Below are positions 20,175 through 29,866 of a stretch of 64,000 nucleotides of DNA, piece after piece; position 1 is the stretch's first letter, and every line of letters begins with the position of its first letter. The stretch lies in contig NZ_CP017916.1 of assembly GCF_002119525.1 (NCBI RefSeq), forward strand, positions 2,852,001-2,916,000, read 5' to 3'. The notes under the pieces were generated by a model. That model searched no databases. It had not been told where the DNA came from and saw only the letters and a list, made by a program, of their open reading frames with translations. This DNA comes from Vibrio syngnathi. GTDB lineage: Bacteria > Pseudomonadota > Gammaproteobacteria > Enterobacterales > Vibrionaceae. The translations under genes and the position numbers were made by a program.

Positions 20175-20986
20175 GAAATGATGTCCACTTAGGGCACAAA
20201 GCGCGTAAACGTTTTGGTCAAAACTTCCTTAACGACCCATATATTATTGATGGAATCGTATCGAGTATTAACCCACTACCAGGCCAGAACTTAGTAGAAA
20301 TCGGCCCTGGTCTTGGCGCAATTACTGAGCCTGTTGGCAAACTTGTCGACAAGTTCACAGTAATTGAACTGGATAGAGATCTTGCTGAACGTCTACGTAA
20401 TCACCCTGATCTTGCTGAAAAGTTAACGATCTATGAAGGCGATGCAATGAAGTTCGATTTCGAACAACTTGTTAAGCCAAACAACAAGCTACGTATCTTC
20501 GGTAACTTGCCATACAACATCTCTACACCATTGATGTTCCACCTTTTTGAGTTCCATAAAGACGTGCAAGACATGCACTTTATGCTTCAAAAAGAAGTGG
20601 TTAACCGATTAGCAGCGGGTCCTGGCACTAAAGCTTACGGTCGTCTAACGGTTATGGCTCAATACTACTGTAAAGTCACTCCTGTGCTAGAAGTGCCACC
20701 GACAGCATTTGTTCCGCCACCGAAAGTAGACTCTGCAGTCGTTCGCCTTCAGCCTTATGAAGTACTGCCTTACCCGGCAAAAGATCTTAAGTGGTTAGAT
20801 CGCGTATGTCGCGAAGGCTTTAACCAGCGTCGTAAAACAGTCCGTAACTGCTACAAGAGCCTAATCGACAAGGAAGTGCTTGAAGAGCTAGGTGTAAACC
20901 CTGGCATGCGCCCTGAGAACCTGACGCTCGAACAGTTTGTCGATATGGCGAACTGGTTGCACGACAGTCACAACGCTGACAAATAA
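20171..20986 (+). CDS. rsmA: 16S rRNA dimethyladenosine transferase (KsgA)
   Basis: RsmA dimethylates two adjacent adenines in the 3' terminal hairpin of 16S rRNA, a late step in small-subunit maturation. Its 271 residues show the N-terminal RFGQNFL motif, the SAM-binding loop [12 protein letters not shown] (about 43-54) and the catalytic NLPYNISTP motif (about 113-121). Start and pdxA stop overlap as ATGA. A strong terminator-like hairpin follows before apaG. Confidence 0.97.
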   Translation: MRNDVHLGHKARKRFGQNFLNDPYIIDGIVSSINPLPGQNLVEIGPGLGAITEPVGKLVDKFTVIELDRDLAERLRNHPDLAEKLTIYEGDAMKFDFEQLVKPNNKLRIFGNLPYNISTPLMFHLFEFHKDVQDMHFMLQKEVVNRLAAGPGTKAYGRLTVMAQYYCKVTPVLEVPPTAFVPPPKVDSAVVRLQPYEVLPYPAKDLKWLDRVCREGFNQRRKTVRNCYKSLIDKEVLEELGVNPGMRPENLTLEQFVDMANWLHDSHNADK

Positions 20987-20993
20987 TCGAAAA

Positions 20994-21028
20994 AGGCTCC
21001 TACACTTCGGTGAGGAGCCTATTTTTTA
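20994..21028 (+). terminator. Terminator with UUCG tetraloop after rsmA
   Basis: AGGCTCCT (20994-21001), an A-A mismatch, then CAC-TTCG-GTG and GGAGCCT close a long stem with the very stable C(UUCG)G loop, followed by a T run. It lies inside the usual lptD-to-apaH gene run, between rsmA and apaG, and may reduce read-through to apaG-apaH. Confidence 0.8.
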
Positions 21029-21067
21029 TGTAATACTTAAAGCATACCAACAACAAAAGGTGCGAAT

Positions 21068-21448
21068 ATGGATATATCTACGCCTTGTATCAAATGCCAA
21101 GTTCATTCTAAATATATTGAAGAACAATCTGAGCCATCTAAGAATCGCTACGTTTTCGCTTACATCATTACCATCAAAAACCTAAGCAAAACAACGGTGC
21201 AACTCATGTCTCGCCGCTGGCTAATTACCGACTCCAACGGCAAACAACTCACCATAGAAGGTGATGGCGTGGTTGGGCAACAACCCGTGATTGAAGCCAA
21301 CGACGAATACACTTATACCAGTGGTACCGTCATCGAAACCCCTGTTGGTGTTATGCAAGGTCATTATGTGATGACTGATAATAAAGGCATCGACTTCATA
21401 ACTGAAGTTGACCCATTCAGACTGGCTATCCCCAATATCCTTAACTAG
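21068..21448 (+). CDS. apaG: ApaG protein
   Basis: ApaG is a small single-domain protein with a fibronectin-III-like beta-sandwich. The motif [25 protein letters not shown] (residues about 49-73) is diagnostic. The 126-residue length matches E. coli ApaG. Its cellular role is unclear; the gene is consistently next to apaH. It lies 32 bp upstream of the apaH start. Confidence 0.95.
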   Translation: MDISTPCIKCQVHSKYIEEQSEPSKNRYVFAYIITIKNLSKTTVQLMSRRWLITDSNGKQLTIEGDGVVGQQPVIEANDEYTYTSGTVIETPVGVMQGHYVMTDNKGIDFITEVDPFRLAIPNILN

Positions 21449-21479
21449 TACGCATCTCTACCACTTACAGGAAAATACT

Positions 21480-22283
21480 GTGTCGAATTATATTGTCGGA
21501 GACATCCAAGGGTGCTTCGACGAACTTCAGTTACTGCTTAAAACCGTCAACTTTGACAAACAACAAGATACCTTATGGGTCGCTGGTGACTTGGTCGCTC
21601 GAGGTCCTAAATCATTGGAGACACTACGCTTTATTCGTAGCCTAGGTGACGCAGCTAAGGTTGTATTAGGTAACCATGACTTGCATCTACTTGCGGTTTC
21701 CTTAGGGCTATTTCCAGCTAAAGCAAAAGATAAGACTCAACCTATTCTTGATGCGGAAGACCGTGAACAGTTGCTCGAATGGTTAAGACAACAGCCTTTA
21801 ATTCAGGAGCATCCAGAGTTCGTGATGTCTCATGCTGGTATCTCACCTCAATGGGATCTAGAGCGAGCACGGATTGAAAATCTGGAAATAGCTGATTTAT
21901 TAAAATCCGAGCAGTGGCAATGGCTTATCGAGAATATGTACAGCAACACGCCTGACTTATGGCGTCAAAATTTAGATGGGATTGAGCGCTATCGCTACGC
22001 GATCAACAGCCTGACTAGAATGCGATTCTGTTTTATTGATGGTCGTCTCGATATGGCCTGTAAACTTCCACCAAACGAAATTACCACTGAGCCGCTAGTG
22101 CCTTGGTTTGACCTACCACAACGTATAAAGCTGGATAAAGCAGTTATTTTTGGACACTGGGCTGCGCTAGAAGGTTACTCAGGAAAAGATGTGATTGGAC
22201 TTGATACTGGGTGTGTGTGGGGGGGAGATTTGACGATACTTCGCTGGGAAGACAAACAGTTTTTCACTCAAAAAGCGCTATAG
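21480..22283 (+). CDS. apaH: Diadenosine tetraphosphatase (symmetrical)
   Basis: ApaH hydrolyses Ap4A to two ADP and also removes Np4 caps from RNA. I choose the GTG at 21480 as start: it is preceded by AGGA at 7-bp spacing and begins SNYIVGDIQGCFDEL, aligning with the known N-terminus. An upstream in-frame ATG at 21408 lies inside apaG without a binding site. The protein has 267 residues. The phosphoesterase motifs are GDIQG, GDLVARGP, GNHDLHLL and a C-terminal FGHWAALEG. The first motif has Gln where E. coli ApaH has His (GDVHG). A tandem repeat and then a terminator follow the stop. Confidence 0.95.
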   Translation: MSNYIVGDIQGCFDELQLLLKTVNFDKQQDTLWVAGDLVARGPKSLETLRFIRSLGDAAKVVLGNHDLHLLAVSLGLFPAKAKDKTQPILDAEDREQLLEWLRQQPLIQEHPEFVMSHAGISPQWDLERARIENLEIADLLKSEQWQWLIENMYSNTPDLWRQNLDGIERYRYAINSLTRMRFCFIDGRLDMACKLPPNEITTEPLVPWFDLPQRIKLDKAVIFGHWAALEGYSGKDVIGLDTGCVWGGDLTILRWEDKQFFTQKAL

Positions 22284-22287
22284 AAAC

Positions 22288-22335
<48 letters not shown>

Positions 22336-22336
22336 A

Positions 22337-22370
22337 GCTTGCGCTACTAGCAAAGAAGCGCAAGCGTTTT
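22337..22370 (+). terminator. Terminator of apaH
   Basis: GCTTGCGC (22337-22344) pairs with GCGCAAGC (22358-22365) around a 13-base loop, followed by GTTTTG. It lies directly after the ACGAGAT repeat array. Confidence 0.7.
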
Positions 22371-22381
22371 GATTTAAGAGC

Positions 22382-22861
22382 TTAACGCTCGAGAATCACA
22401 AACTCCATGTTGTGTTTATTCTTCTCATCGGCTTGATAAGCTTCACTAAAGCTCTGCTTCCACCCCTCTCCCCAACTAGGGAACTGTGTATCACCATCAA
22501 CTTCGAGGTCGATATAAGTCAGATAGAGCTTGTTAGCTTTAGGCAGACAGCTTTCATAGATAGAACCACCACCAATGATCATCACTTCATCAACATCACT
22601 TACCAGCTCTAGTGCTTTTTCAATCGAAGTTACCGTCGTTACGCCTTCGATTTCTAAACTCTCGTCGCGGCTGATTACAATGTTTAGCCTCCCCGGTAAA
22701 GGACGTCCGATCGAATCATAGGTTTTGCGGCCCATAACTACAGGCTTGCCCATCGTTGAGCGCTTGAACCATGCGAAATCTGCAGGTAAATGCCAAGGCA
22801 TCTGATTGTCTTTACCAATTACACGGTTGTTCGCCATTGCCGCTATCATGCTGATGATCAT
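22382..22861 (-). CDS. folA: Dihydrofolate reductase
   Basis: FolA reduces dihydrofolate to tetrahydrofolate with NADPH. The 159-residue length equals E. coli FolA. The N-terminal AAMANNRVIGKDNQMPWHLP block and the catalytic Asp in PADFAWFK (about residue 27) are present. The NADPH-binding segments GKPVVMGRKTYDSIG and MIIGGGSIYE are also seen. It is convergent with apaH, as in E. coli. Confidence 0.97.
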   Translation of the reverse strand: MIISMIAAMANNRVIGKDNQMPWHLPADFAWFKRSTMGKPVVMGRKTYDSIGRPLPGRLNIVISRDESLEIEGVTTVTSIEKALELVSDVDEVMIIGGGSIYESCLPKANKLYLTYIDLEVDGDTQFPSWGEGWKQSFSEAYQADEKNKHNMEFVILER

Positions 22862-22901
22862 AAATCGAAAGTCCTGTCCTTACTTGAAAATGAAGTTGAA
22901 G

Positions 22902-23375
22902 CTAGACGATAGGTCTACGACGGTAGAATAACAGCCCAGGCACTGCTAAGCCAACCGCAAGCCCTGCGATAATGAACATCGATTTCAAAAAGTTCTCCAT
23001 CAACAATGCCAATAGTTCTGGGTTGTATCCTGCTCGGTTAATCTCAACCATGGCAATCATCGCCTTAAAGGCAAACACGCCAGGGACCATCGGAATCAAG
23101 GCTGCAACCGTAAATACTTTCGGGTGTGCTAACAATTTATGCGACCAATGCACCCCTATCATGCCGACCAATGTAGCAGCAAAGAACGTCGCCCATTCAA
23201 TGGGAATGCCGAAATGCATCATTAAGTAACGGCTACCGTGGCCAATGGAGCCTCCGAGAGCACAATAAATTAATGCTCGTTGCGGGACGTTAAACACCAA
23301 TGCAAAACCAACCGCAGGAATCGCAGCAAAAAACATGTCGTTGAGTAACCCAACAAAAAGTTCAAAAATAGTCAT
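22902..23375 (-). CDS. yjjB: Threonine/serine exporter-type membrane protein, C-terminal half (YjjB)
   Basis: The ThrE family exports small carboxylates or amino acids; in enterics the two halves are split as YjjP and YjjB, reported as a succinate exporter. I place the start at 23375 (MTIFELFVGLLNDMFFAAIP), giving 157 residues, the same length as E. coli YjjB with matching N-terminus. The start overlaps the yjjP stop as TAATG. A longer reading from 23393 lacks a binding site. Four to five hydrophobic segments and the HPKVFTVAALIPMVPGVFAF motif support the family. Confidence 0.9.
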   Translation of the reverse strand: MTIFELFVGLLNDMFFAAIPAVGFALVFNVPQRALIYCALGGSIGHGSRYLMMHFGIPIEWATFFAATLVGMIGVHWSHKLLAHPKVFTVAALIPMVPGVFAFKAMIAMVEINRAGYNPELLALLMENFLKSMFIIAGLAVGLAVPGLLFYRRRPIV

Positions 23376-24142
23376 TAGTTCACCCACCCCCATACGTCAG
23401 ATAGGCTCATAGCTGCGACAATACCTAAGCTTGTAGCCAACGTTAATAAACTGGCCATGGTGAAGCGTGCGAGACCCATATTAATGTGGCCTTTAAGCAT
23501 ATCTGCTACGGAGTTAATCAAAGGAAAACCGGGCACTAGCATCAATACTGACGAAGCCATCACGATAGTGGGTTGACCACCGATATTGTAGAGCACTGCC
23601 TGAGCTGAGATAGTGGTGGTGACAAAAGCGGTAATAGCGAAATTTAATAACGGATTGAAATGGCGATGACCGATCTCTTGTCTCACGATCATACCGCAAG
23701 CCGAAGCTATAAACGTCATCATAAAGACATGCCAATCTCCGCCAGCAAGACGGCTAAAAGAAGCACACGATAGCCCTATCATTACGACAACTAACCAACG
23801 GTTGTAGCGCTCGGGGCTGATGTTTTGAATCTTTTTATACGCCAAATCATAATCGAGAATTCCCTTCTCCATCATGATACACACACGTTGAATCTCGGTT
23901 ATCACCTGCATATTAATGCCACGATCAGCGCAACTTCGAGTCGTCGTTATGCAATGATCGTCCATTACTGTTGTCACAACCAATGCATTGGCTGACAGTG
24001 CAACTTCAACCTCATTCACCCCACAAGCAATACCGATACGGCGCATTATGTCACCGACCAATGTGCTCTCGGCGCCATGAGCTAATAACATTTGTCCTGA
24101 TTGAGCGACTAACCTTGAGATCGCTCTTTGCTTTGATGCCAT
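23375..24142 (-). CDS. yjjP: Threonine/serine exporter-type membrane protein, N-terminal half (YjjP)
   Basis: The 255-residue protein has a soluble N-terminal part with the family signature (LLAHGAESTLVGDIMRRIG, residues about 19-37), then about five transmembrane helices. It forms the first half of a ThrE-like (DUF1212) exporter with YjjB, to which it is translationally coupled. The substrate is likely a small carboxylate or amino acid by analogy with E. coli; not shown here. Confidence 0.9.
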   Translation of the reverse strand: MASKQRAISRLVAQSGQMLLAHGAESTLVGDIMRRIGIACGVNEVEVALSANALVVTTVMDDHCITTTRSCADRGINMQVITEIQRVCIMMEKGILDYDLAYKKIQNISPERYNRWLVVVMIGLSCASFSRLAGGDWHVFMMTFIASACGMIVRQEIGHRHFNPLLNFAITAFVTTTISAQAVLYNIGGQPTIVMASSVLMLVPGFPLINSVADMLKGHINMGLARFTMASLLTLATSLGIVAAMSLSDVWGWVN

Positions 24143-24218
24143 GATTTCCTTCCCATAGGCGTTAATTATCTAAAGACAAATTTTGCATAAAAAACAGCAA
24201 GACGTCATGATTTAGATA

Positions 24219-24250
24219 CAAAAAAACCGCAATTTTCATTGCGGTTTAAT
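24219..24250 (-). terminator. Terminator of obgE
   Basis: AAACCGCAA (24224-24232) and TTGCGGTTT (24239-24247) form a 9-bp stem with a long T run on the minus strand. It separates obgE from yjjP. Confidence 0.85.
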
Positions 24251-24311
24251 AAAACTATCAGCGTATCTTAGAAAAAGCGACCAAAGTGCTTATAAGAAAC
24301 TACGAGGATTA

Positions 24312-25487
<1,176 letters not shown>

Positions 25488-25535
25488 CTAACTCCGCACT
25501 TACGTTGCGTTACCACTCATCAAGGAGTGATATAA

Positions 25536-25544
25536 ATTCTAGCA
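25536..25544 (-). promoter_or_regulatory. Extended -10 promoter element of obgE
   Basis: On the minus strand the sequence reads TGCTAGAAT, a TGn extended -10 with a near-consensus hexamer, 52 bp upstream of the obgE start codon. No good -35 is seen, as is common with extended -10 promoters. Confidence 0.5.
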
Positions 25545-25584
25545 GATCCGTGTTTAGATCGATCACCTAAGATCTAGATCGATC
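25545..25584. promoter_or_regulatory. Cluster of six GATC (Dam) sites upstream of obgE
   Basis: GATC begins at 25545, 25557, 25561, 25571, 25577 and 25581: six sites in 40 bp, against about one per 256 bp by chance. They abut the extended -10 element and cover the region where a -35 would lie. A SeqA/Dam role is inference. Confidence 0.6.
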
Positions 25585-25637
25585 TGCAACCAAGGAACAA
25601 ATAAGGAGAGGTTCTTTGCTTTCTGTTTCTTAAAAAC

Positions 25638-25692
25638 AAACGGCTTTTTGAAACTAAACGGTTTCTCAAACACCAGACAGCTTCTCAAAACT
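25638..25692. repeat. Degenerate 18-bp tandem repeat, three copies
   Basis: Units start at 25638, 25656 and 25675 and share the pattern ARACRGYTTYTYRAAAC-, 18-19 bp each. They lie on the 3' side of rpmA, beyond its terminator. Confidence 0.55.
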
Positions 25693-25730
25693 AAAGCCAG
25701 AGCGTCTACTTTTTTATTCTCGCTATAAAT

Positions 25731-25758
25731 AAAAAACCCTGCCGAATCGGCAGGGCTT
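25731..25758 (-). terminator. Terminator of rplU-rpmA
   Basis: CCCTGCC (25737-25743) and GGCAGGG (25749-25755) form a GC-rich stem; on the minus strand a T run follows. It lies 50 bp after rpmA. Confidence 0.88.
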
Positions 25759-25806
25759 TTGAATTCAGCTTGAAAGCTAGTATAAATAATCTAATAAAAG
25801 ATTAAA

Positions 25807-26064
25807 TTACTCAGCTTCGATGCTTACAAACTTACGGTTTTTAGGACCTTTTACTGCAAATTTCACTTTACCTTCAGTAAGAGCGAAAAGAGTATGATCT
25901 TTACCGATGCCAACGTTTGTGCCAGCGTGGAACTTAGTACCACGTTGACGAACGATGATGTTACCTGCAAGAACAGATTCACCACCAAAACGCTTAACAC
26001 CAAGACGTTTGCTTTCTGAATCGCGGCCGTTATTAGTAGAACCGCCAGCTTTTTTATGTGCCAT
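25807..26064 (-). CDS. rpmA: 50S ribosomal protein L27
   Basis: The 85-residue protein begins [21 protein letters not shown], the conserved L27 N-terminus that reaches the peptidyl-transferase centre. It continues with the [17 protein letters not shown] and [12 protein letters not shown] motifs. It follows rplU by 19 bp in the standard rplU-rpmA operon. Confidence 0.98.
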   Translation of the reverse strand: MAHKKAGGSTNNGRDSESKRLGVKRFGGESVLAGNIIVRQRGTKFHAGTNVGIGKDHTLFALTEGKVKFAVKGPKNRKFVSIEAE

Positions 26065-26083
26065 TGTTAAACTCTCCTAATAC

Positions 26084-26395
26084 TTAAGCGTTAATGCCAG
26101 TGATTTTCACTTCTGTGAACCACTGACGGTGACCAGCTTGCTTACGCGAGTGCTTACGACGACGGAACTTAACGATTTTTACTTTATCGCCACGACCGTG
26201 TTGTACTACTTCTGCAGTAACCTTGCCACCTTCAACAAGAGGTGCACCAACAGCGATTTCTTCGCCGTTAGCAACAAGAAGAACTTTATCAAATTCTACA
26301 GTTGCACCAGTTTCAACGTCTAATTTCTCTAAACGAAGTGTTTGACCTTCGCTTACTCGGTGTTGTTTGCCACCAGATTGGAAAACAGCGTACAT
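26084..26395 (-). CDS. rplU: 50S ribosomal protein L21
   Basis: The 103-residue protein begins [18 protein letters not shown] and ends with the [13 protein letters not shown] type basic region and VKITGINA, typical of L21, which binds 23S rRNA. It is first in the rplU-rpmA operon and divergent from ispB, the conserved arrangement in gammaproteobacteria. Confidence 0.98.
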   Translation of the reverse strand: MYAVFQSGGKQHRVSEGQTLRLEKLDVETGATVEFDKVLLVANGEEIAVGAPLVEGGKVTAEVVQHGRGDKVKIVKFRRRKHSRKQAGHRQWFTEVKITGINA

Positions 26396-26477
26396 ATTTT
26401 ACTCCGCTTTTTCCGCACAGCCTATGGTTGTTAATTCTACAACTCGGGTGTGCGCTAAACTAATCAATAGGGCGCAG

Positions 26478-26506
26478 ATTCTACGGGAATCATGCCGCTA
26501 TGACAA
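26478..26506 (-). promoter_or_regulatory. Promoter of rplU-rpmA
   Basis: On the minus strand TTGTCA (26501-26506) and TAGAAT (26478-26483) are separated by exactly 17 bp, close to sigma-70 consensus. It predicts a leader of about 75 bases before rplU. Confidence 0.65.
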
Positions 26507-26663
26507 GCCATATTTTTAAAATATTGGCGAAAACATGTTCGCCAAAGAAAAGTGCGGCAATGATGCCTTTAAGTGATGTATTAATCAACGTTTTTTAGTG
26601 TATTATTCAACAATTAAATACAACGTATAAGCCTTACAGGGTCTAACTTCAGCCGGATGAACA

Positions 26664-27635
26664 ATGGATTTTAAAGCTATCCAAACGCTTACTGCCAATG
26701 ATATGGCAAAAGTGAATGAAACAATTCAAGCCCAACTTAATTCTGACGTAAGTTTAATCAACCAGCTTGGTTTTTATATCGTTAGCGGCGGTGGTAAACG
26801 CTTACGCCCTTTGCTTGCTCTTTTATCAGCTCGTGCACTTGGTTACCAAGGTGAAGCTCACATCACCTCAGCCGCCTTCATTGAGTTTATCCACACAGCA
26901 ACACTGCTTCATGATGATGTTGTCGACGAATCGGACATGAGACGTGGCAAAGCTACAGCGAATGCTGCTTTCGGTAATGCAGCTAGCGTTTTGGTTGGTG
27001 ATTTTATTTACACCCGCTCATTCCAGATGATGACGACGCTAGGATCTTTAAGGATCCTTGAGCTAATGAGCGAATCAGTAAATGTGATTGCCGAGGGTGA
27101 AGTTCAACAATTGATGAACTGTAATAACCCAGACACTACAGAAGAAAGCTACATGCAGGTGATCTACTCTAAGACCGCTCGCTTGTTTGAAGCCGCAACC
27201 CAAATCGGCGCGATCCTTACAGAGTCTTCACCTGAAATCGAAACGGCAATGCAAAACTACGGTAAGTACCTAGGAACGGCATTCCAGCTTATTGATGATG
27301 TGATGGACTACACCGCTGATGGTAAAGAGATGGGTAAAAATGTTGGTGATGACCTAGCAGAAGGCAAACCGACGTTACCGCTGCTTTACGCTATGCGTAA
27401 TGGCTCGCCAGACCAAGCGAGTATGATTCGTGAAGCGATTGAAAAAGCCAATGGTATGGAACGTCTCGACGACATTATGTCTGTCATGAAAGAGACAGGC
27501 TCGTTAGAGTACACGACCAATAAAGCCTATGAAGAAGCTGATAAAGCGATAGCTGAGCTTTCTATTCTTCCTGATTCAGAATATAAGCAGGCTTTAACTA
27601 CGCTAGCTCACCTTGCAGTAAAACGTAGCAAGTAA
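26664..27635 (+). CDS. ispB: Octaprenyl diphosphate synthase
   Basis: IspB builds the all-trans C40 chain for ubiquinone and menaquinone side chains. The 323-residue protein has the first aspartate-rich motif in LLHDDVVDESDMRRG (about 82-96) and the second in FQLIDDVMDY (about 209-218), plus the GGGKRLRPLLALL substrate-binding block (about 43-55). It is divergent from rplU and ends at a strong terminator. Confidence 0.95.
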   Translation: MDFKAIQTLTANDMAKVNETIQAQLNSDVSLINQLGFYIVSGGGKRLRPLLALLSARALGYQGEAHITSAAFIEFIHTATLLHDDVVDESDMRRGKATANAAFGNAASVLVGDFIYTRSFQMMTTLGSLRILELMSESVNVIAEGEVQQLMNCNNPDTTEESYMQVIYSKTARLFEAATQIGAILTESSPEIETAMQNYGKYLGTAFQLIDDVMDYTADGKEMGKNVGDDLAEGKPTLPLLYAMRNGSPDQASMIREAIEKANGMERLDDIMSVMKETGSLEYTTNKAYEEADKAIAELSILPDSEYKQALTTLAHLAVKRSK

Positions 27636-27664
27636 ATAGAAGCTAAGTAGACAGCTATATAATA

Positions 27665-27690
27665 AAAAGAGCCGGTTGGCTCTTTTTTTA
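27665..27690 (+). terminator. Terminator of ispB
   Basis: AAAAGAGCC (27665-27673) and GGCTCTTTT (27678-27686) form a 9-bp stem with a GGTT loop and a T run. Confidence 0.88.
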
Positions 27691-27714
27691 TCCTGCTAGA
27701 TATTACTCTGAGTT

Positions 27715-27906
27715 TTAGTATCGACTCGATTCTAATGATAAAGGTAATTGCGCCTCGACCTCTTCAAGTTCATCCAATGGAGCCGCATATTGCTTATGAC
27801 TGTTGTAAGACTCAAACAAAGCGAACTGCTCTTGTTCATCGATAACCAATATCTTACCCAAGCGACCTAGGTAGTTAACATTCATTCCCTTTTGTACTCT
27901 AGTCAT
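27715..27906 (-). CDS. Small conserved-looking protein of unknown function (63 aa)
   Basis: The frame encodes 63 residues, acidic in its C-terminal half (PLDELEEVEAQ) with a beta-rich N-terminal part (MNVNYLGRLGKILVIDEQEQFALFE). The N-terminal pattern resembles a small barrel, but I do not recognise a family. An AGGG lies 10 bp before the ATG. Met-8 is an alternative start, but there the AAGGGA lies too close. It sits between ispB (convergent) and mdh (same strand, upstream), with the mdh terminator in between. Its codon use and fit in the gap make it a plausible gene. No membrane segment is present. Confidence 0.6.
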   Translation of the reverse strand: MTRVQKGMNVNYLGRLGKILVIDEQEQFALFESYNSHKQYAAPLDELEEVEAQLPLSLESSRY

Positions 27907-27967
27907 AATTCAATACCCTAATTCTCCGTGGTTAGAAAAAGATTACGAGTGGGCTGAATGCAAGGAT

Positions 27968-27997
27968 CAAAAAAGCCGATCATAATGATCGGCTTTC
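27968..27997 (-). terminator. Terminator of mdh
   Basis: AAAGCCGATCAT (27972-27983) and ATGATCGGCTTT (27985-27996) are near-perfect complements; the inner bases form the loop. On the minus strand a T run follows. Confidence 0.88.
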
Positions 27998-28034
27998 GTT
28001 AACTATCTTTTAGCAGAGTTCAGTTATCTATCGC

Positions 28035-28970
28035 TTATTTAGCGAATTCAACACCAATCTCAATATCGCCATTTAGCGTTTCTAGCATGCTGTCTAGTGC
28101 ATTGCGTTCGAAGTCGCTCAGTTCACCGTAGCTAAGGATCGCTTCTGCGCCCTCTTTGCCAAGTTTAACGGGTTGTGCGAAGAATGGTGCGTGATCTCCT
28201 TCACCTTCAACGTATGCACACTCAATCACGTTCTCTTCGCCTTGCAGTGCTTTAACTAGTGCAAGACCGAAGCGACAAGCCGCTTGACCCATAGATAGAG
28301 TCGCACTACCGCCACCCGCTTTAGCTTCTACTACTTCAGTACCCGCATTTTGGATGCGAGTTGTTAGCGCTGCGATTTCTTCATCAGTAAACTCAACACC
28401 TTCAACTTGAGAAAGAAGAGGAAGGATAGTTACACCAGAGTGACCGCCGATAACAGGAACACGAACATCGCCTGGATCTTTATCTTTCAGCTCAGCAACG
28501 AACGTTTCAGAACGAATGACATCAAGAGTTGTAATACCGAATAAACGTCGCTTGTCGTAAACACCCGCTTTCTTTAGTACTTCGGCAGCAATTGGCACAG
28601 TTGTGTTTACTGGGTTCGTGATGATACCAACACAAGCCGTAGGACAAGTAACTGCGATTTTCTCAGCAAGAGACTTAACAATGCCAGCATTCACGTTGAA
28701 AAGATCCGCACGATCCATACCGGGTTTACGAGCAACACCTGCAGAAATAAGTACAACATCCGCACCTTTCAGTGCCGGCGTTGGATCTTCACCCGCGTAG
28801 CCCTTAATCGAAACAGGCGTTGGGATATGGCTAAGATCGGCAGCAACACCCGGAGTTACCGGAGCGATGTCGTAAAGTGCAAGATCTGAACCCGCAGGCA
28901 GACGATTCTTTAATAGTAGGGCTAGGGCTTGACCGATGCCACCAGCGGCACCAATAACAGCTACTTTCAT
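28035..28970 (-). CDS. mdh: Malate dehydrogenase (NAD)
   Basis: Mdh interconverts malate and oxaloacetate in the TCA cycle. The 311-residue protein begins [20 protein letters not shown], the NAD-binding Rossmann loop. It has [14 protein letters not shown], the substrate-binding arginines near RKPGMDR, and the catalytic His in [13 protein letters not shown] (about 177). Length and motifs match gammaproteobacterial Mdh. It is divergent from argR, a conserved pairing. Confidence 0.98.
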   Translation of the reverse strand: MKVAVIGAAGGIGQALALLLKNRLPAGSDLALYDIAPVTPGVAADLSHIPTPVSIKGYAGEDPTPALKGADVVLISAGVARKPGMDRADLFNVNAGIVKSLAEKIAVTCPTACVGIITNPVNTTVPIAAEVLKKAGVYDKRRLFGITTLDVIRSETFVAELKDKDPGDVRVPVIGGHSGVTILPLLSQVEGVEFTDEEIAALTTRIQNAGTEVVEAKAGGGSATLSMGQAACRFGLALVKALQGEENVIECAYVEGEGDHAPFFAQPVKLGKEGAEAILSYGELSDFERNALDSMLETLNGDIEIGVEFAK

Positions 28971-29321
28971 TGTTATTCTCCTTGAGAGATTTCTCTTATA
29001 GATTCTTTGTAGGGTAGTTCTTGAGCTAAATTAAGGCTAAAAAGCTAAATTATCGTTAAAAAACTATATTAATCACAAAATGATTACAATCAATTAACGC
29101 TAGCTTTGCGACTTCGCGCAAGTCAATAAAACCGTGCTACACAGCAAGTTCGCATTATGGCGATAATCTTTTGAAATGACAAAACAACTCGTCTTAAATA
29201 ACACATTATCCTATTAAATTTTTACAGTGATATAACTAACAAATTACCGTGATATTTTGGCTAGGATTGAATATGTATGCGAGAATATGCAAACATCTTT
29301 GTTAATGAATAAGAATGACAT
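28971..29321. other. Divergent mdh-argR intergenic region
   Basis: The 351-bp AT-rich gap holds no plausible gene. GTGATAT occurs twice (29227 and 29249 areas). I see only weak matches to an ARG box near 29305-29320 and no clear CRP or ArcA site. Both promoters must lie here. Confidence 0.5.
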
Positions 29322-29792
29322 ATGCGCAATACAGAAAAACAAGACAACTTAGTTCGAGCTTTTAAATCGCTACTAAAAGAAGAACGTTTTGGTTCGCAAG
29401 GCGAGATTGTCGATGCCCTGAAGCATGAAGGCTTTGAAAGTATCAACCAATCTAAAGTTTCGCGTATGTTAACTAAGTTTGGCGCCGTACGAACACGCAA
29501 TGCAAAAATGGAGATGGTTTACTGTCTTCCTGCTGAACTTGGTGTTCCGACAGTTTCTAGCTCTCTAAGAGAGTTGGTCTTAGATATTGACCACAACAAT
29601 GCGTTGGTTGTTATACATACAGGTCCTGGTGCGGCGCAGCTTATTGCTCGTTTATTGGACTCATTAGGTAAGTCGGAAGGTATACTGGGGGTAGTCGCTG
29701 GTGATGATACTATCTTCATTACTCCAACCTTGTCAGTTACCACTAAGCAACTGTTTGATTCTGTATGCGAACTGTTTGAATACGCAGGATAA
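29322..29792 (+). CDS. argR: Arginine repressor
   Basis: ArgR is the hexameric, arginine-dependent repressor of arginine biosynthesis. The 156-residue protein has the N-terminal winged helix (residues about 8-70, with [21 protein letters not shown]-type recognition helix). The C-terminal oligomerisation/arginine-binding domain contains [17 protein letters not shown] and [11 protein letters not shown] with the Asp pair that contacts arginine. Length matches E. coli ArgR. Divergent from mdh. Confidence 0.96.
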   Translation: MRNTEKQDNLVRAFKSLLKEERFGSQGEIVDALKHEGFESINQSKVSRMLTKFGAVRTRNAKMEMVYCLPAELGVPTVSSSLRELVLDIDHNNALVVIHTGPGAAQLIARLLDSLGKSEGILGVVAGDDTIFITPTLSVTTKQLFDSVCELFEYAG

Positions 29793-29826
29793 TTGGTCAC
29801 AGTTTCATAACCATAAACCTGATTAA

Positions 29827-29859
29827 TGGATCACGAACACCGATTCGCTTCGTGATCCA
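29827..29859 (+). other. Perfect 11-bp hairpin downstream of argR
   Basis: TGGATCACGAA (29827-29837) and TTCGTGATCCA (29849-29859) are perfect complements around an 11-base loop. No T run follows. It may stabilise or end the argR transcript. Confidence 0.5.
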
Positions 29860-29866
29860 AATCACA
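29851..29866. promoter_or_regulatory. CRP-like site upstream of the TRAP operon
   Basis: CGTGATCCAAATCACA matches the CRP pattern TGTGA-N6-TCACA in nine of ten core positions. It lies about 270 bp before the TRAP solute-binding gene. Function is inference. Confidence 0.45.

Noticed and set aside
29305-29320. ARG-box-like sequence upstream of argR
   Set aside because: Only the left half (TGAAT) fits the consensus well; the right half has several mismatches, so I do not call it.
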